Part shown: positions 20,585 to 30,437 of the stretch, piece by piece
Numbering within the stretch: the first letter of the stretch is position 1
Layout of the letters: each line of letters begins with the position of its first letter
NCBI GenBank assembly: GCA_965644315.1
Contig: CBFFRQ010000013.1
Location: forward strand, 434,001-498,000
Origin: Caecitellus pseudoparvulus
Lineage: Eukaryota > Bigyra: Bicosoecida
DNA: 64,000 nucleotides
Direction: 5' to 3'
Notes under the pieces: generated by a model
Told to the model about the DNA's origin: nothing
Seen by the model: the letters and a program-made list of their open reading frames with translations, nothing else
Database searches by the model: none
Translations under genes and position numbers: made by a program

Positions 20585-21931
20585 CTAACTGCCACTCAGC
20601 TGCACCAACGCATCGTGCCGCTCTGCTCGCAGTGCTTGGCTCTTCGCGATCTTTTCAAGGAAGTAGCCGGGGTTGAGCAACGCGTCGCCAATGTTGCAGC
20701 GGATGATGAAGACGTCTTTCGTCAGGTCGAAGGGCAGCGCCTCGCCGGTTTCGGCGTGGCGAGCGTCAACGATGCAGGCTTCCTCCTCCCCCACGTTGTC
20801 GTCGAAGAACACAGAGTGCACGGTGGTGTCTTGGGGATCCACCAGCAGCAGCTTGCCCGCTTCTCCCACTTCTCCGGCGTGGTGCCAGTAAGCATAGTCG
20901 TCACGAAGCGCCATCATGGAGTGCTTGGGAGGTCGGTGGCTGGCTGGCGCCGACACGCCCAGGTGCGTCAGGATGGCATGGCTGACGTTGTGGGCGCCAG
21001 TGACGACGTCCACCACAGCAGGCAAGGAGCCGTGCTGCGACATGATGGCCAAGGAAATGACTGGCTCACCGCTCTCCATGTACCGCTGGAATCGTCCCGT
21101 GTCCTTCGAAGTCAGGCGCATGTCCGGGCGACCGGGCACGGAGCCATCCAGGGGCTGGGCTTTTGGGAAGGCCGGGTGGGAGCCTTCACAGTACATGTTG
21201 TGCTCCTTGATTATGTGGGGTAGATCGCTGCCGAAAGTCCTGAACACGATGCAGGCTTGCCTTGTGTCGGTAGCCAGCGCCTCCAGCGTGGCGAAGTAGG
21301 CAGGAATGAGGTGGTAAGACCCGCTTGCCAGGAACTCCACCTGCTTGCAGGCTTCCAGAGATTCAGGGGGAACCGCGAGAGCAGCATCCCACTGCTTCAC
21401 CAATTCAGCACAGGTTTCGCCGGGTTCCCCGGGTTGTGTGAAGCGGACTTTTATGTCCTGGCGTTTCACACGCGTTGCAGCATTGACCTTACGAAGCGCG
21501 TCGATGGCTTCTTTCGTGGCGTCGGCTGGCTCTGGCTGGTAAGGAAGGGAATCTTCAATGAACTCTGAGTAGCTCACCAGCCCGAGGCGAGGCCCATCCT
21601 CTCCTGGCTTCAGCTTCAGCTCCCACTTCCCTGTGGCCCCATCCACCACGCCCAAGGAATAGTCTGACGCGATGCTGTTCAGCACGTCAGCCTGCGACTT
21701 GCCCCCCGCCTGGTCTGTGCAAAGCACAGTCTTGTTCACATCAAAGTGCACGACCAGGGCCGGCAGCGGGCTGGGGTCTTCTGCAGCCATTGTTGACGAA
21801 AACTTGCGGTCAGGAGAGGGAGCCTGGTGCGAGCGCGAGTCCGAGCGCGCCAAACGAGGATAGCTACGCGGTACAGGCGCAAAGAGACTCCTGCACAGTC
21901 GACGCGACAGATGCTGCATGCTGGCACACAT
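20585..21931 (-). CDS. HAD-like protein of unknown function with FDVNKT motif
   Basis: Single-exon, 448 aa. The first 47 residues are Arg/Ser-rich without acidic residues, suggesting a mitochondrial (or other organellar) targeting peptide. A second ATG (MAAEDPSPLP) would give a cytosolic form. The core begins VVHFDVNKTVL (D64, N66, T68), which resembles HAD motif I (DxDxT) with the second Asp replaced by Asn. IVFRTFGSDL could be motif II. HSVFFDDNVG is like the acidic motif IV. A conserved-looking LASGSYHLIPAYF separates them. The Asn substitution would change or abolish ordinary phosphatase chemistry. I do not recognise a characterised homologue; HAD membership is inference from these motifs. 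Confidence 0.5.
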   Translation of the reverse strand: MCASMQHLSRRLCRSLFAPVPRSYPRLARSDSRSHQAPSPDRKFSSTMAAEDPSPLPALVVHFDVNKTVLCTDQAGGKSQADVLNSIASDYSLGVVDGATGKWELKLKPGEDGPRLGLVSYSEFIEDSLPYQPEPADATKEAIDALRKVNAATRVKRQDIKVRFTQPGEPGETCAELVKQWDAALAVPPESLEACKQVEFLASGSYHLIPAYFATLEALATDTRQACIVFRTFGSDLPHIIKEHNMYCEGSHPAFPKAQPLDGSVPGRPDMRLTSKDTGRFQRYMESGEPVISLAIMSQHGSLPAVVDVVTGAHNVSHAILTHLGVSAPASHRPPKHSMMALRDDYAYWHHAGEVGEAGKLLLVDPQDTTVHSVFFDDNVGEEEACIVDARHAETGEALPFDLTKDVFIIRCNIGDALLNPGYFLEKIAKSQALRAERHDALVQLSGS

Positions 21932-22180
21932 CGCAAGCGAAAAGCAGCCCTGCTGGGTGCTGGGTCACGTTGTGTCAAAGTGGGGGTGAGTGTCCCGACT
22001 CTCAATACTTGGTGGGGAGGCTTCCGTGGACGCCAGTGTGAGGTGGAGCCCAAAAACTGATAGGCACTCAACTTTGCTGTATGGCCTACGTGTTGGTCTT
22101 GTGAGAGTGAGTTCGTTGTGCAGGTAGACTCAATCGGCCGCGAAGGAGCACGCCCCATCGGCGTTGACTCGTGACACGCC

Positions 22181-24422
22181 ATGCCATCACAGGGCCGCTT
22201 GCAAGCTGCCCGGGCGCGTAGCAGGGACAGACAAGCCGCTCGTGCGGCTGCCCGCCTCGCCGAGGTTTCGGGGGAGCGTGGAGCTCGAGGGGGGCGTGAA
22301 GGGCGCCGACAAGCCGAGTTTGACCAGGCAGCTGGGGAACGAAGCAGGGAGAAGCGTGCACGGCGCAGGCGCTCTGGGGAGTCAGTATCTGGATGGGGCG
22401 GCGAAGCAGAGCAAGGAATCCCAGCTTCGCGAGCGTTACCGGGCAAGCAGAGAGCTCGCAGTGGAGGCCGGAGCAGGCAACGTGCTGGAAGCAAGCCTCG
22501 CGCCAGTCCGCATGCTCAACAGGCAGTGGAAGGCGAAGCGCGCGCCGCGAGCGGGCGGCCTGCTTATGTATCTGTGCCGTATCCTTCGAAGAGAGTGATC
22601 TTGAGCGATGGAAGTTCCGAGGTCGGGCGCAAAGAGGACAGGCAGCCAGCTGGCATTGCGGAAACTGCTTCGCGGCCTCCCCTGCTCGCTGCTCTGTGGC
22701 GCAGGAAAGACAGTAGGGCGATCATTGTACTCTCAGCAGCTGTGATGCTCATTGCATTGTGCGTGGGGGGCTTCCGACTTACGCGAGATTTCGTCGCAGT
22801 CGCCTCAGCAGGCAAGTGGGCTTCCAGCAGCAAAGTGTGGGTCACCGTTGCAAGGCTGCCTGAAGTCTGGCAGTCACAGCGTGCGACAGGTTCCATCTGT
22901 GAAGAATCGGCATCAACAGCAGGCCCACAGCCCACTTCACGCGGGGTTGGGTGCTTGCCCTGCCCACAGGGCGCGTTGTGTGCTAGAGGCCGGGTGCAGG
23001 CTTGCCCTGCGCCGCAGGTTGTGAACGCAGCGCAGGCAAGTTGCACGGACTCGAAAGACACCATCAAGCTCGCGGATGCGCTTGGAGTGGAAGGGCAATA
23101 CTTCATTCGGTGAGCCAAGGAGCTCTTGAGTCCACGCCTTGCTGTGCTCCATTCCACCATGTGTGCACTTTCTCGCTGCACTTCTCGCCTCGCTTGCAGT
23201 CGGTTGGCAGGGGCTGCGACGTGCTCTAGCACCTTTACAGGACAAGACGCAGGGCTAGGGCACCCGCTTCCAGCATCTGCTCCTGACAGTGAGCTGTCTA
23301 TGGTAACCAAGGTGCTGGAGTCGCAAGCGTGCGTTGCAGCGTCCGGATAGGGTCCAGCTCACCGTTCACGGCCGGCACATATTGCTCCTCCACAGGCGCC
23401 TGCATGCGACAGCGAATACCTCAGCAAGTACCATGACCAGGGCTGTCTCCTTGGCTGTGGACGGTCTGCGGCTTGGTGCCGCGCCTGCAGTCACTTGGCA
23501 AGCGAGGAGCAGGCTGTTCTCGTGCCGTGACGGACACGCTATTCGCCCAGCGCTGTGCATTCTGGAACAGGACTTGGGGGGCGCTTTTTCAAGCTTTTCC
23601 GCCATGGTGAGTGAAAAAAGTTGTACGGCAGGTCCGGCGGGGGTCCCCCTAGCCACGGCTGTTCACCGCCTCGCTGAGGCGGCTCAACGCCCCGCGGCCC
23701 AGCAACCTGCCACCGAGCACACACACTGGGATTTCGTTTTTGACGCCGGCTCGCGCTCAGCAGCGGGTGGAAATCCCAGGAGAAAAGCCACCCTCACGTT
23801 TGGAGGAGTGCTCCACTCCTTGCCGGTTAGGGACTCAGCCGCTGGGACTGATCGAAAAAGTGGCGCGCAGGCTTGCGCGCGCGTTTGATTTTGAATGCCC
23901 GTGATTGCGCTGTGTCCACCCCGCAACTCAGCGGGCGCCATGACGCACCCTCGATTTGCGCGCCCCCTTTCACAGGTGCTCATTTGCTGCTTGCTGGGCA
24001 TCGGCATGGCATCATCAGCTCTAAATGCGTACAGAGTGCATCGTGCCACCCCCGAGCTGCGCAGGGTGATGCAGCGAGCTGCTCTGGCGTACATTGAACA
24101 GCGCCATCGCAGGCTGGGGGAACCCACGCCCAAGAACGACGCGAAGAGTGTTGCGCTGCGAGTTGCTCTGGAGGCGCAGCCGCCCCCTGGTTCTGCTGCA
24201 GACGCTATTGGCAACACGGCCCGAGCGAAGCTCGTGGTGCAAAGCTGGGACTCTGTCGCTGAGGCGCTTAGCGCACTGCCATGCCTGGCAAGCACAGTGG
24301 TCAGCACAACGAAAGGCAACGTCCCAGCTTGGGCCTACACGGTGCGAGACCACGAGCCCGAGGGTTTTGTGAACTCTGTCCTCGGCTCAACGCCATCCCA
24401 GTTGCGTGGGCTTTGGACGTAG
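22181..24422 (+). CDS. Candidate MAN1/Src1-type inner nuclear membrane protein
   Basis: Proposed exons 22181-23109, 23200-23328, 23396-23882 and 23976-24422 are phase-consistent (663 aa). The N-terminal 170 residues are strongly Arg/Ala/Gly-rich and would be nucleoplasmic. A first membrane span is AIIVLSAAVMLIALCVGGF. A lumenal Cys-rich block CLPCPQGALCARG follows, and a second span VLICCLLGIGMASSALNAY. Then comes a helical region YIEQRHRR and QSWDSVAEALS. This two-span layout with a C..CP..A.C lumenal motif resembles the Man1-Src1 C-terminal domain. No LEM or HeH domain is evident. The 3' splice choices are weak (the third donor is GTTTGA), so the gene model is tentative. Confidence 0.45.
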
Positions 24423-24470
24423 CAACCCTTGCGCGCTCGAAATGCAGGCTTCCTGAGTGCACGAATGCGT

Positions 24471-26326
24471 CTAAGCCATGCATTGGTTCCCCACACGCTT
24501 CACAACCACGTTCTGAGCCGCAGCGTGCAAGTGAGCTTGTGGTGAGCTGGGGCTGACTCCCGCAGCTTCCAGCTGGGCAGCCGCTGTCATGAAGGCAAGG
24601 GAGCTCTTGTACTCATCGATGTTGATGTAGCAACCCTGCAGGTGTCTAGCCGTAGCTTCACCATCCCCTTCACTCGCACCCTTGATCCCGAACGCTTCAC
24701 GTCCATGCAGCATGCGTCTGTTGTTGAACATGACCAAGTCGCCTGGCTTGAGCTTGAACTTGATGAACGCGCCAGAGTTTGGAGCACCCGAATTGGCATA
24801 CCGCTCCCTCCCTTTGATCACACGTGCGAATGCTGAGTAAGCTTCGTAGTATGCTTCCACAGCTGATGGGTGCACACACAGCGGCCCCTCGAACACTGGG
24901 GCCCAACTCACGGTGGTGATGGCCCCCTCCCGGCTGCCAGCGGGCAGGGGGCGGTGCAGCTTGTCCACAGTCGCTGTTGTCACGTGGGGTCGCTGATACA
25001 CCATGTGCACCGGGGTGTCCCGCGCATAGTGCACCTTGTGCAGGGTGGCTGGCACGGAAGCAAGGATGTCGAAGGCAGCGGGGCAGATCTCGCGGAACTG
25101 CTCGGCCACTGCCATGACGTCCATGAGAGTGCTCTCTCCTCCCTGGATAGCATCACCGAACTCCACACAATGTAAGAGCTGGATGCCAGGGGGAGACTCG
25201 TAGTACGCCAGGTCCTGGTGCAGCTCCAGGCCAAGCTGCGAGTAGGCCAGGTTCACTGGGTCCTTCTGTGCCTGGACATCAAAGACGTCGCCGTAAATGG
25301 TCCCCATGACGGGCGCCACAAGCTCTGCGACCTCCGCCACAGTGCCCCGTTCACACGGCACATCCTCAATCACGATGGCTCCCTCGCTGCGTACAAGGCA
25401 AGGTGTGGCATGGACCGTGCGCTGAGCAGAGGCGGTCGCTGGAAACGCACGCATTCATGAGAGAAAGTGCCTCCAGCAGCCCTTGCTTGCTATCAGTCAG
25501 TTTTGCGAACGGAACTCGGGAGGGGCCCGCCTGCGTGGAGGAGTCGGAGCCATCGGATGCTCCGTCGCTGCCGGCTGGGCTGCCAGCTGAGGGGGGCACT
25601 TGGAACAACATGCGCACTGCATCCCAGTCCACCGTCGGAGCCTGCTCCTCAGGATACTCCCCAGGCTCACTGCTCTCGAGCTTGGCGCCATCAAGGGGGC
25701 CAGGGCTCCCGGGTTGGGCAGTCCCAGCAGCCCGTGCCGATCTGTGCTCAAGGGAGGCCTCCGAGTAGTCATTGGCGCGGAGCCATGGGACGCTGAATGT
25801 GCTTTCTCCACCCCCTTCCCACTTGATGTGCAGGCACTGCTGCCCATGCTCTGCTGCGGTCTCAGCTGACTTGATGCCAGGCCGAAGCGGCATGGACCAT
25901 GGGGGCATCAACCGTTGGCCGGTGCCTGAGTGCAGAAACTCAGGGCTGTGGTGCCACAGCCACCGGGCGTGGAAGAAAGACTCCATTCCGTTGCTCCACT
26001 TCATCCACACCCCCTTGGGCTTGTGTGGACTGCACAGCAGGAGAGAGTTTCAAGTGCAGTGCACCTGCGGAATATATCCCACACAGGCAGGGAGAATGCA
26101 AGCCAATGCTGCGAGATGTCGACCTACCCAGCAGGTGGGACGTCATCCAAGACGTCTGTTCGTGCTAGGACGCGTTGTAGTTGTTGAGAAACAGCCCTCC
26201 TGGGTGCTCTGCATCGGCAGGCATAGCGGCGCTTGCAGATCATTCGCCCAGGGCGTCAGCAGGCTTCCAAGCTCACCCCGTTGCTGAACCAGCTGCTGCT
26301 CGCACTCTTGACATGGATGCCATCAT
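24471..26326 (-). CDS. Gamma-butyrobetaine dioxygenase-like 2-oxoglutarate oxygenase
   Basis: Fe(II)/2-oxoglutarate enzyme of the BBOX1/TMLHE group, the last or first hydroxylation in carnitine synthesis. Exons 26277-26326, 25451-26029 and 24471-25386 give 514 aa. The N-terminal domain reads MKWSNGMESFFHARWL and IKWEGGGESTFSVPWLRA, the GBBH-N zinc-domain pattern. The TauD domain has LELHQDLAYYESPPGIQLLHC (Fe ligands near H266 and D268), the distal His in RMLHGREAF and the 2OG-binding Arg in ARHLQGCYINID. A Ser/Gly/Pro-rich insert of about 90 residues separates the domains and accounts for the extra length over the usual 390-420 aa. The first exon (MMASMSR...) and its 247-nt intron are the weakest part. 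BBOX1 versus trimethyllysine hydroxylase cannot be decided. Confidence 0.8.
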
Positions 26327-26641
26327 AACGCCCTTCACGCTAGAAACGTTCGTCAACCTGGCACTGCCTCGGTGCAAGTGAACGTGGCTCCGCGTTTCAG
26401 CTGCGTTGCCAGGATGCGAGGGACGCCACGCAGTTGCAACACGGGCAATGAATGGCGAGCGCAGCCAGCAAACCAGTCAGCTAATCAAACCAAACCAAAC
26501 AATTGTTTACACGTGGAGTGGTTAGTTTTCCCCTCGGTGCGTTCTTTCCCCTTGGAGGGGCTTTACATGCTGCAGTGCCTGTGCCAAGTCGCAGCGACTG
26601 GCCAGACCGTCGGAATCGACAGGAGCGCCAGACGGAGCAGG
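26327..26641. promoter_or_regulatory. Divergent intergenic region between dioxygenase and Myb genes
   Basis: 315 bp. The Myb frame stays open through it with ATGs at 26414 and 26567, so part may be coding or 5' UTR. It contains repeated CAAACCAAAC. No TATA box was seen. Confidence 0.35.
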
Positions 26642-27934
26642 ATGGAGGGCCTCATGTCTCTGTACCAAGCAAGATTCGACCAGGCTGTCATGCAGTTCAG
26701 CATTGCTGCGCGTGCTGATGCCGGGATGCCTCTCGCTTCTGCGCCAGCAGTCATGCCCGACACCCTCGCACTTGCGCATTGTCCGCCTGAGGTTTTGGAG
26801 CAGGTGGCGCAGGCCACTGCGCAGCTGAATACGGCCCTGAACACGGGGAGCGTGATAGCTTTGCCGGTAGGGGATCGGAAGCGCCCCAGAACGCAAGTCA
26901 AATCGACTCAAAGCACGTCCGCCTTGGTCAGCAACGCAGTGCCGAAACGCCAGCGACGCTCCACGACGGCGGCAGCACAGTGCGCCCTGCTGCCGACCGG
27001 GGCAGCGAGGAATGTAGACGGCGAGAACCTTGACCAACTCCTACAGCAGCTGTCTGAAGCAGTGGAGATGCCGCTGTCTGCAGTCGCGGCAGTGGCAGGG
27101 CCCGAATTCGGCACGGACACTGCCGGCAGCACAACGCGCAAGGTCACCCGCACGTCTGTGCTGTCTGGGGTCGACTCTTTCATTTGGAGGTATGCGCATG
27201 GGGTGAATCGCTTGGAAGGAACGGACATGCAGGAGCCCCCGCTGACGGTCGCCGAGCACTTGGGCGGCAACCCTGGAGCCACGCTGACCAGCACGTCATA
27301 CACACTGGCCGACGGCCACGTGGTCAGAGCTGTGCCCCTGCACGCCCAGGACCCACCCTTTACACAAGTACACGATGACATTCTGCGGGAAGTCATGGCA
27401 GTGTCCCCACACCTCCCTTGGGATGACATCACGGCGCTGGTGGTGGAGCGTTTCAAGAGAGCCGGGCTGAGTCTGCCGGGCACTTCATCGCGGGTGATCA
27501 AGCGCCGTGCCCTGGCCCTGCAGAATTCCAACCGCCGAGGAGGTGTGTGGACGGAGGCAGAAGACGCCCAGCTCCGGTGGGTCCTAAACCGCATGGTGGC
27601 AGAGACCCGCCCGACGTCCTTGGGAGGGGAGGGCTCCACCCGCCACGACCGACACGTGCAGTGGGCTGATGCAGCATTCCGCCTCATGTGGCGCACAGGC
27701 AAGCAGTGCCGGGACCGCTGGTATAACATCCTTGACCCCGACATTCGCCGCGGCCCTTTCACCGACGCTGAGCTGGAGACCATGCTTGCAGCCTACCAAC
27801 GCCTCGGCAAGCGGTGGACCGACATCTCCAAACTTATGCCGGGCCGCAGCGAGAGCATGGTCAAGAACTGGTTCATGGCCCGGGAGCGTGCCAAGCGCAG
27901 GGAGGCGCAGCGTGCTGCCCGCTCGCGGGGTTGA
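26642..27934 (+). CDS. Two-repeat Myb/SANT DNA-binding protein
   Basis: Intronless frame of 430 codons from MEGLMSLYQARFDQA; in-frame upstream ATGs at 26414 and 26567 are alternatives. The last 130 residues hold two Myb repeats. The first is GGVWTEAEDAQLRWVL, extended by an insert containing Gly and basic residues, and ending TGKQCRDRWYNILDP. The second is RRGPFTDAELETMLAAYQRLGKRWTDISKLMPGRSESMVKNWF. The pair and the RDRWYNILDP..RRGPFT junction are R2R3-like. Basic clusters (KRPRTQ, PKRQRRS, RERAKRREAQRAARSRG) may be NLSs. The N-terminal half shows no known domain. Target genes unknown. Confidence 0.8.
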   Translation: MEGLMSLYQARFDQAVMQFSIAARADAGMPLASAPAVMPDTLALAHCPPEVLEQVAQATAQLNTALNTGSVIALPVGDRKRPRTQVKSTQSTSALVSNAVPKRQRRSTTAAAQCALLPTGAARNVDGENLDQLLQQLSEAVEMPLSAVAAVAGPEFGTDTAGSTTRKVTRTSVLSGVDSFIWRYAHGVNRLEGTDMQEPPLTVAEHLGGNPGATLTSTSYTLADGHVVRAVPLHAQDPPFTQVHDDILREVMAVSPHLPWDDITALVVERFKRAGLSLPGTSSRVIKRRALALQNSNRRGGVWTEAEDAQLRWVLNRMVAETRPTSLGGEGSTRHDRHVQWADAAFRLMWRTGKQCRDRWYNILDPDIRRGPFTDAELETMLAAYQRLGKRWTDISKLMPGRSESMVKNWFMARERAKRREAQRAARSRG

Positions 27935-28070
27935 ATTGTTCGCCGGGCGTGTGGAGTCCGATTGGAGCCTCTTTCCAAGCGCAGCCGGCCGAAGGCGCGC
28001 CCAGTACGCTCTGTGCGTGGGTGCAAAGCAGGACCCGACAACTGCACCCCTTGCGACAGGCCGGCAGACT

Positions 28071-29001
28071 TCACCTGTCACTGGCTCCGTCGGCAGGTGA
28101 GTCAGGGGTTGCCTGCGCGACCCCCCCTCGGCTTTGCAGTGCCTTGATCTCGTCGCTGGTCAGCGACAGGTTCTTATGCTGCACTAGGCGCACTCCACGG
28201 CGTGTCCCGCGTGCTGCTGCAACACTGCCCTTTGAGTCAATGTACGTCTGCACGGCATCTGCCATGCTGGCCCTGACACTTGCGCGCTGCTCGGCCAGGA
28301 TCTCTGCGACCAACTCCTCCGGAGACTGAGACACTGTCCGACTAAGGAAGGTCTGCAAAGAGGGGCAGCTTCAAGCGGAGTGCGAGAGGGTTGTTGGCCT
28401 TGGCCGGCAGCATAGAGCAGGCGCACCAAGTCTTTCTGAACCTCCTCTGGTGCCTGCAAGCGTTCGTAATGCTCCTTCCCGTTCTCCAGCAACCATGCCT
28501 TGGCAACACTGTAAGCTTCATCCTTGCTCTTTCCTGAGACAGATGGGCTCCTGGTATTGTGACCATGCCCACGGAGCAAGCGCAGCAAGGCTTTCTCCAC
28601 TCACCAGCCTGCATTTCCGCAACCTGGCGCTTAGCAAAGGTGGCCGCCACACTGCGCAAGCTCTGGTTCTCAGCATCTTCGATCATGGCTTGGGCATCAT
28701 ACTGAGCAATAGACGGGTTCTTGGACGCAAAGTCCCTGCGAAACAGACGCAGAAGCGAGGGTGAAGCGATTGCTGACACCGCTGGTGGACGTAGCAATTT
28801 CCGCAAGCCCAGCACGCACTTGATGAGCTGCTCCTCCACGAACCGAATCGTCGGAACATCGGACTTCTTCACTCGGGCAGGTGCAGGCAATGGTGGGACA
28901 TTGCGCACGGCGTCCCACCAAGCTGGCTTGTACCAGAGCCCGCCTCGGATCTGCTCCTTCCACTCATCCAGCAGGCGCAGGCGCCTGCGAAGCCGGGGCA
29001 T
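28071..29001 (-). CDS. Mitochondrial ribosomal small-subunit protein mS23-like
   Basis: Exons 28820-29001, 28605-28735, 28427-28533 and 28071-28352 join in phase to 233 aa. The N-terminus MPRLRRRLRLLDEWKEQIRG, then YKPAWWDAVRNVPPLPAP and IRFVEEQLIKDF, follow the mS23/Rsm25 pattern (basic start, G...KP.W.D....PP...P, then Y.ED.IR..F). Downstream is a helical region including AWLLENGKEHYERL and a C-terminal helix that ends in a Ser/Asp tail. The N-terminal basic residues could serve for mitochondrial import. Assignment rests on short motifs. Intron 1 contains a copy of the recurrent decamer. It is convergent with the Myb gene (136 bp). Confidence 0.6.
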
Positions 29002-29295
29002 CCTGGCGATGGGCGTGATGAGCAGCGTAGAATGCAGCGGGAAAGGGTGGGGTGACACTTGGGTGGAGTGTTTTAGGAGCTACGCGCCGAGTGACGTCCA
29101 CTGTGCTCGGCAAGGGTCGAGCAACAGCGCTGCGTGAGACCTGTCACAGCACGCGTCAGCTGTGCAGAACAAAACCAAACTACGCGCCAGAATCGTTGAA
29201 CCGGCTCAAGGACACGGGTGCCTTGCCTGTACATGCTTGCTCTTGGCCCCGTCCAGCACGAGTGCTCCCGACTGGTCGCGAGCAAGCTGCGCGAC

Positions 29296-30363
29296 ATGGC
29301 TGAGGCATTTTTGGGCTTCACGCCCAGCACATTCACTGACGACGGTAGGAACTGCGCTGCGTTCGCGCCTTCGAAAGTTACTACATGGCCCGCCCTTTCT
29401 TGTCTCATGCGCAGTGTTCAACAGCGTGGATGCGTACGTCGCGGATGCCATGGACCAGCTCGAGAAGGAAGTGGAGCGGGTAAGGCGCCACGGCAGGGGC
29501 GGCTGTCCCGAATGCCCGCCGTGCAGAGCTTCCTCCCTTCACTGTGTACAGCAACTTGGAATCGGAGGTCGAGCCCGGAAGTCTGCAGCTGCCAGGTCTG
29601 AGTTGCACGAGGTGCGCCTCGCGTTTGCGCGCGGAAATTGCAACGCTTGTCAACGGCAGCCCCCCCTCGTCCGCGCACTTCGCAGGGATGCGACGCCCTC
29701 ACGTCAAGGCTCCAGGAGGTGTTTCACTTAAACGTGGACAAGTTTGAGCTGTATGTACTCAAGAACTTGTTCGTCATGCCAGAAGCGTCTGTGAGTGCCG
29801 TGTGCCAGACGAGCCACTTCTGCTGGCCTCACGCAGCTGCTGCCACTGGTGCTCCCCGCTTTCAGGATGAGCAGGAGCACGCTGAAGAGCAGGGGGACGA
29901 CGAAAAGGCCTTGGAACAATCAGAGGAAGAGGCTGCAGCACTGGCAGCGGAACTTGAAGAGCTGAAGGCTTCCGTTGCCAAGGCGCGCTCCAAACATCGG
30001 GCCTTGCTCAGTATCAAGCGCTTGTACGAGAAGCGTCTGCCCGCAGCTCGCAGCTCTGCCCAGGCCCTGAAGGATGCCATGGGCACCCTGGCAACTCCAG
30101 AGACCAGCACAGGCGGCGGTGGTGAGGAGGCCAGCAGGCCTGGTCCCAGTACGCAGGCTACTGTTGCAGATTTGGTGTCAGAGGCTGCCGAAGTTGCCGC
30201 CATGTGTGGCCGCCTGTCAGCTGCTGCAGGCGACCAGTCTGGCGGCAATGCTGGGAGCAGCAAGCGCGGGCGCTCCAGGCAGTCATTTGGGGGGGTGCTC
30301 TCTCAGTATGAGCGTGATGTGAAGACGATGGGTGGCGGCGTGCGGGGAAAGGGCAAGAAGTAG
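29296..30363 (+). CDS. MIS12: Kinetochore protein MIS12
   Basis: Subunit of the Mis12 complex, the bridge between inner centromere chromatin and the Ndc80 complex. Exons 29296-29344, 29415-29479, 29552-29611, 29686-29790 and 29866-30363 join in phase to 258 aa. The start MAEAFLGFTPSTFTDDVFNS matches the MIS12 hallmark (lGFTP..f.Ddv.n.v.dy). GCDALTSRLQEVF, then DKFELYVLKNLFVMP, matches the second conserved block. The remainder is acidic coiled coil and a Ser/Gly/Lys-rich tail ending GVRGKGKK. Intron 29791-29865 is 75 nt and stop-free. The third intron contains a copy of GCGGAAATTG. Confidence 0.8.
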
Positions 30364-30437
30364 CAACAATTCAGAAGTGCATTCACAACCGAAGTCACGC
30401 CCCCCCAGCGATCACCCCGCCCACACACTGGCTCAAA

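Noticed and set aside
23631-23886. Alternative exon frame ending in DFECP in the MAN1-like gene
   Set aside because: It needs a 46-nt intron and leaves no phase-compatible join to the second membrane span.
26372-26641. N-terminal extension of the Myb frame
   Set aside because: The frame starts at GTG; the in-frame ATGs at 26414 and 26567 remain possible, but the intervening residues look non-coding and would fill the divergent promoter.
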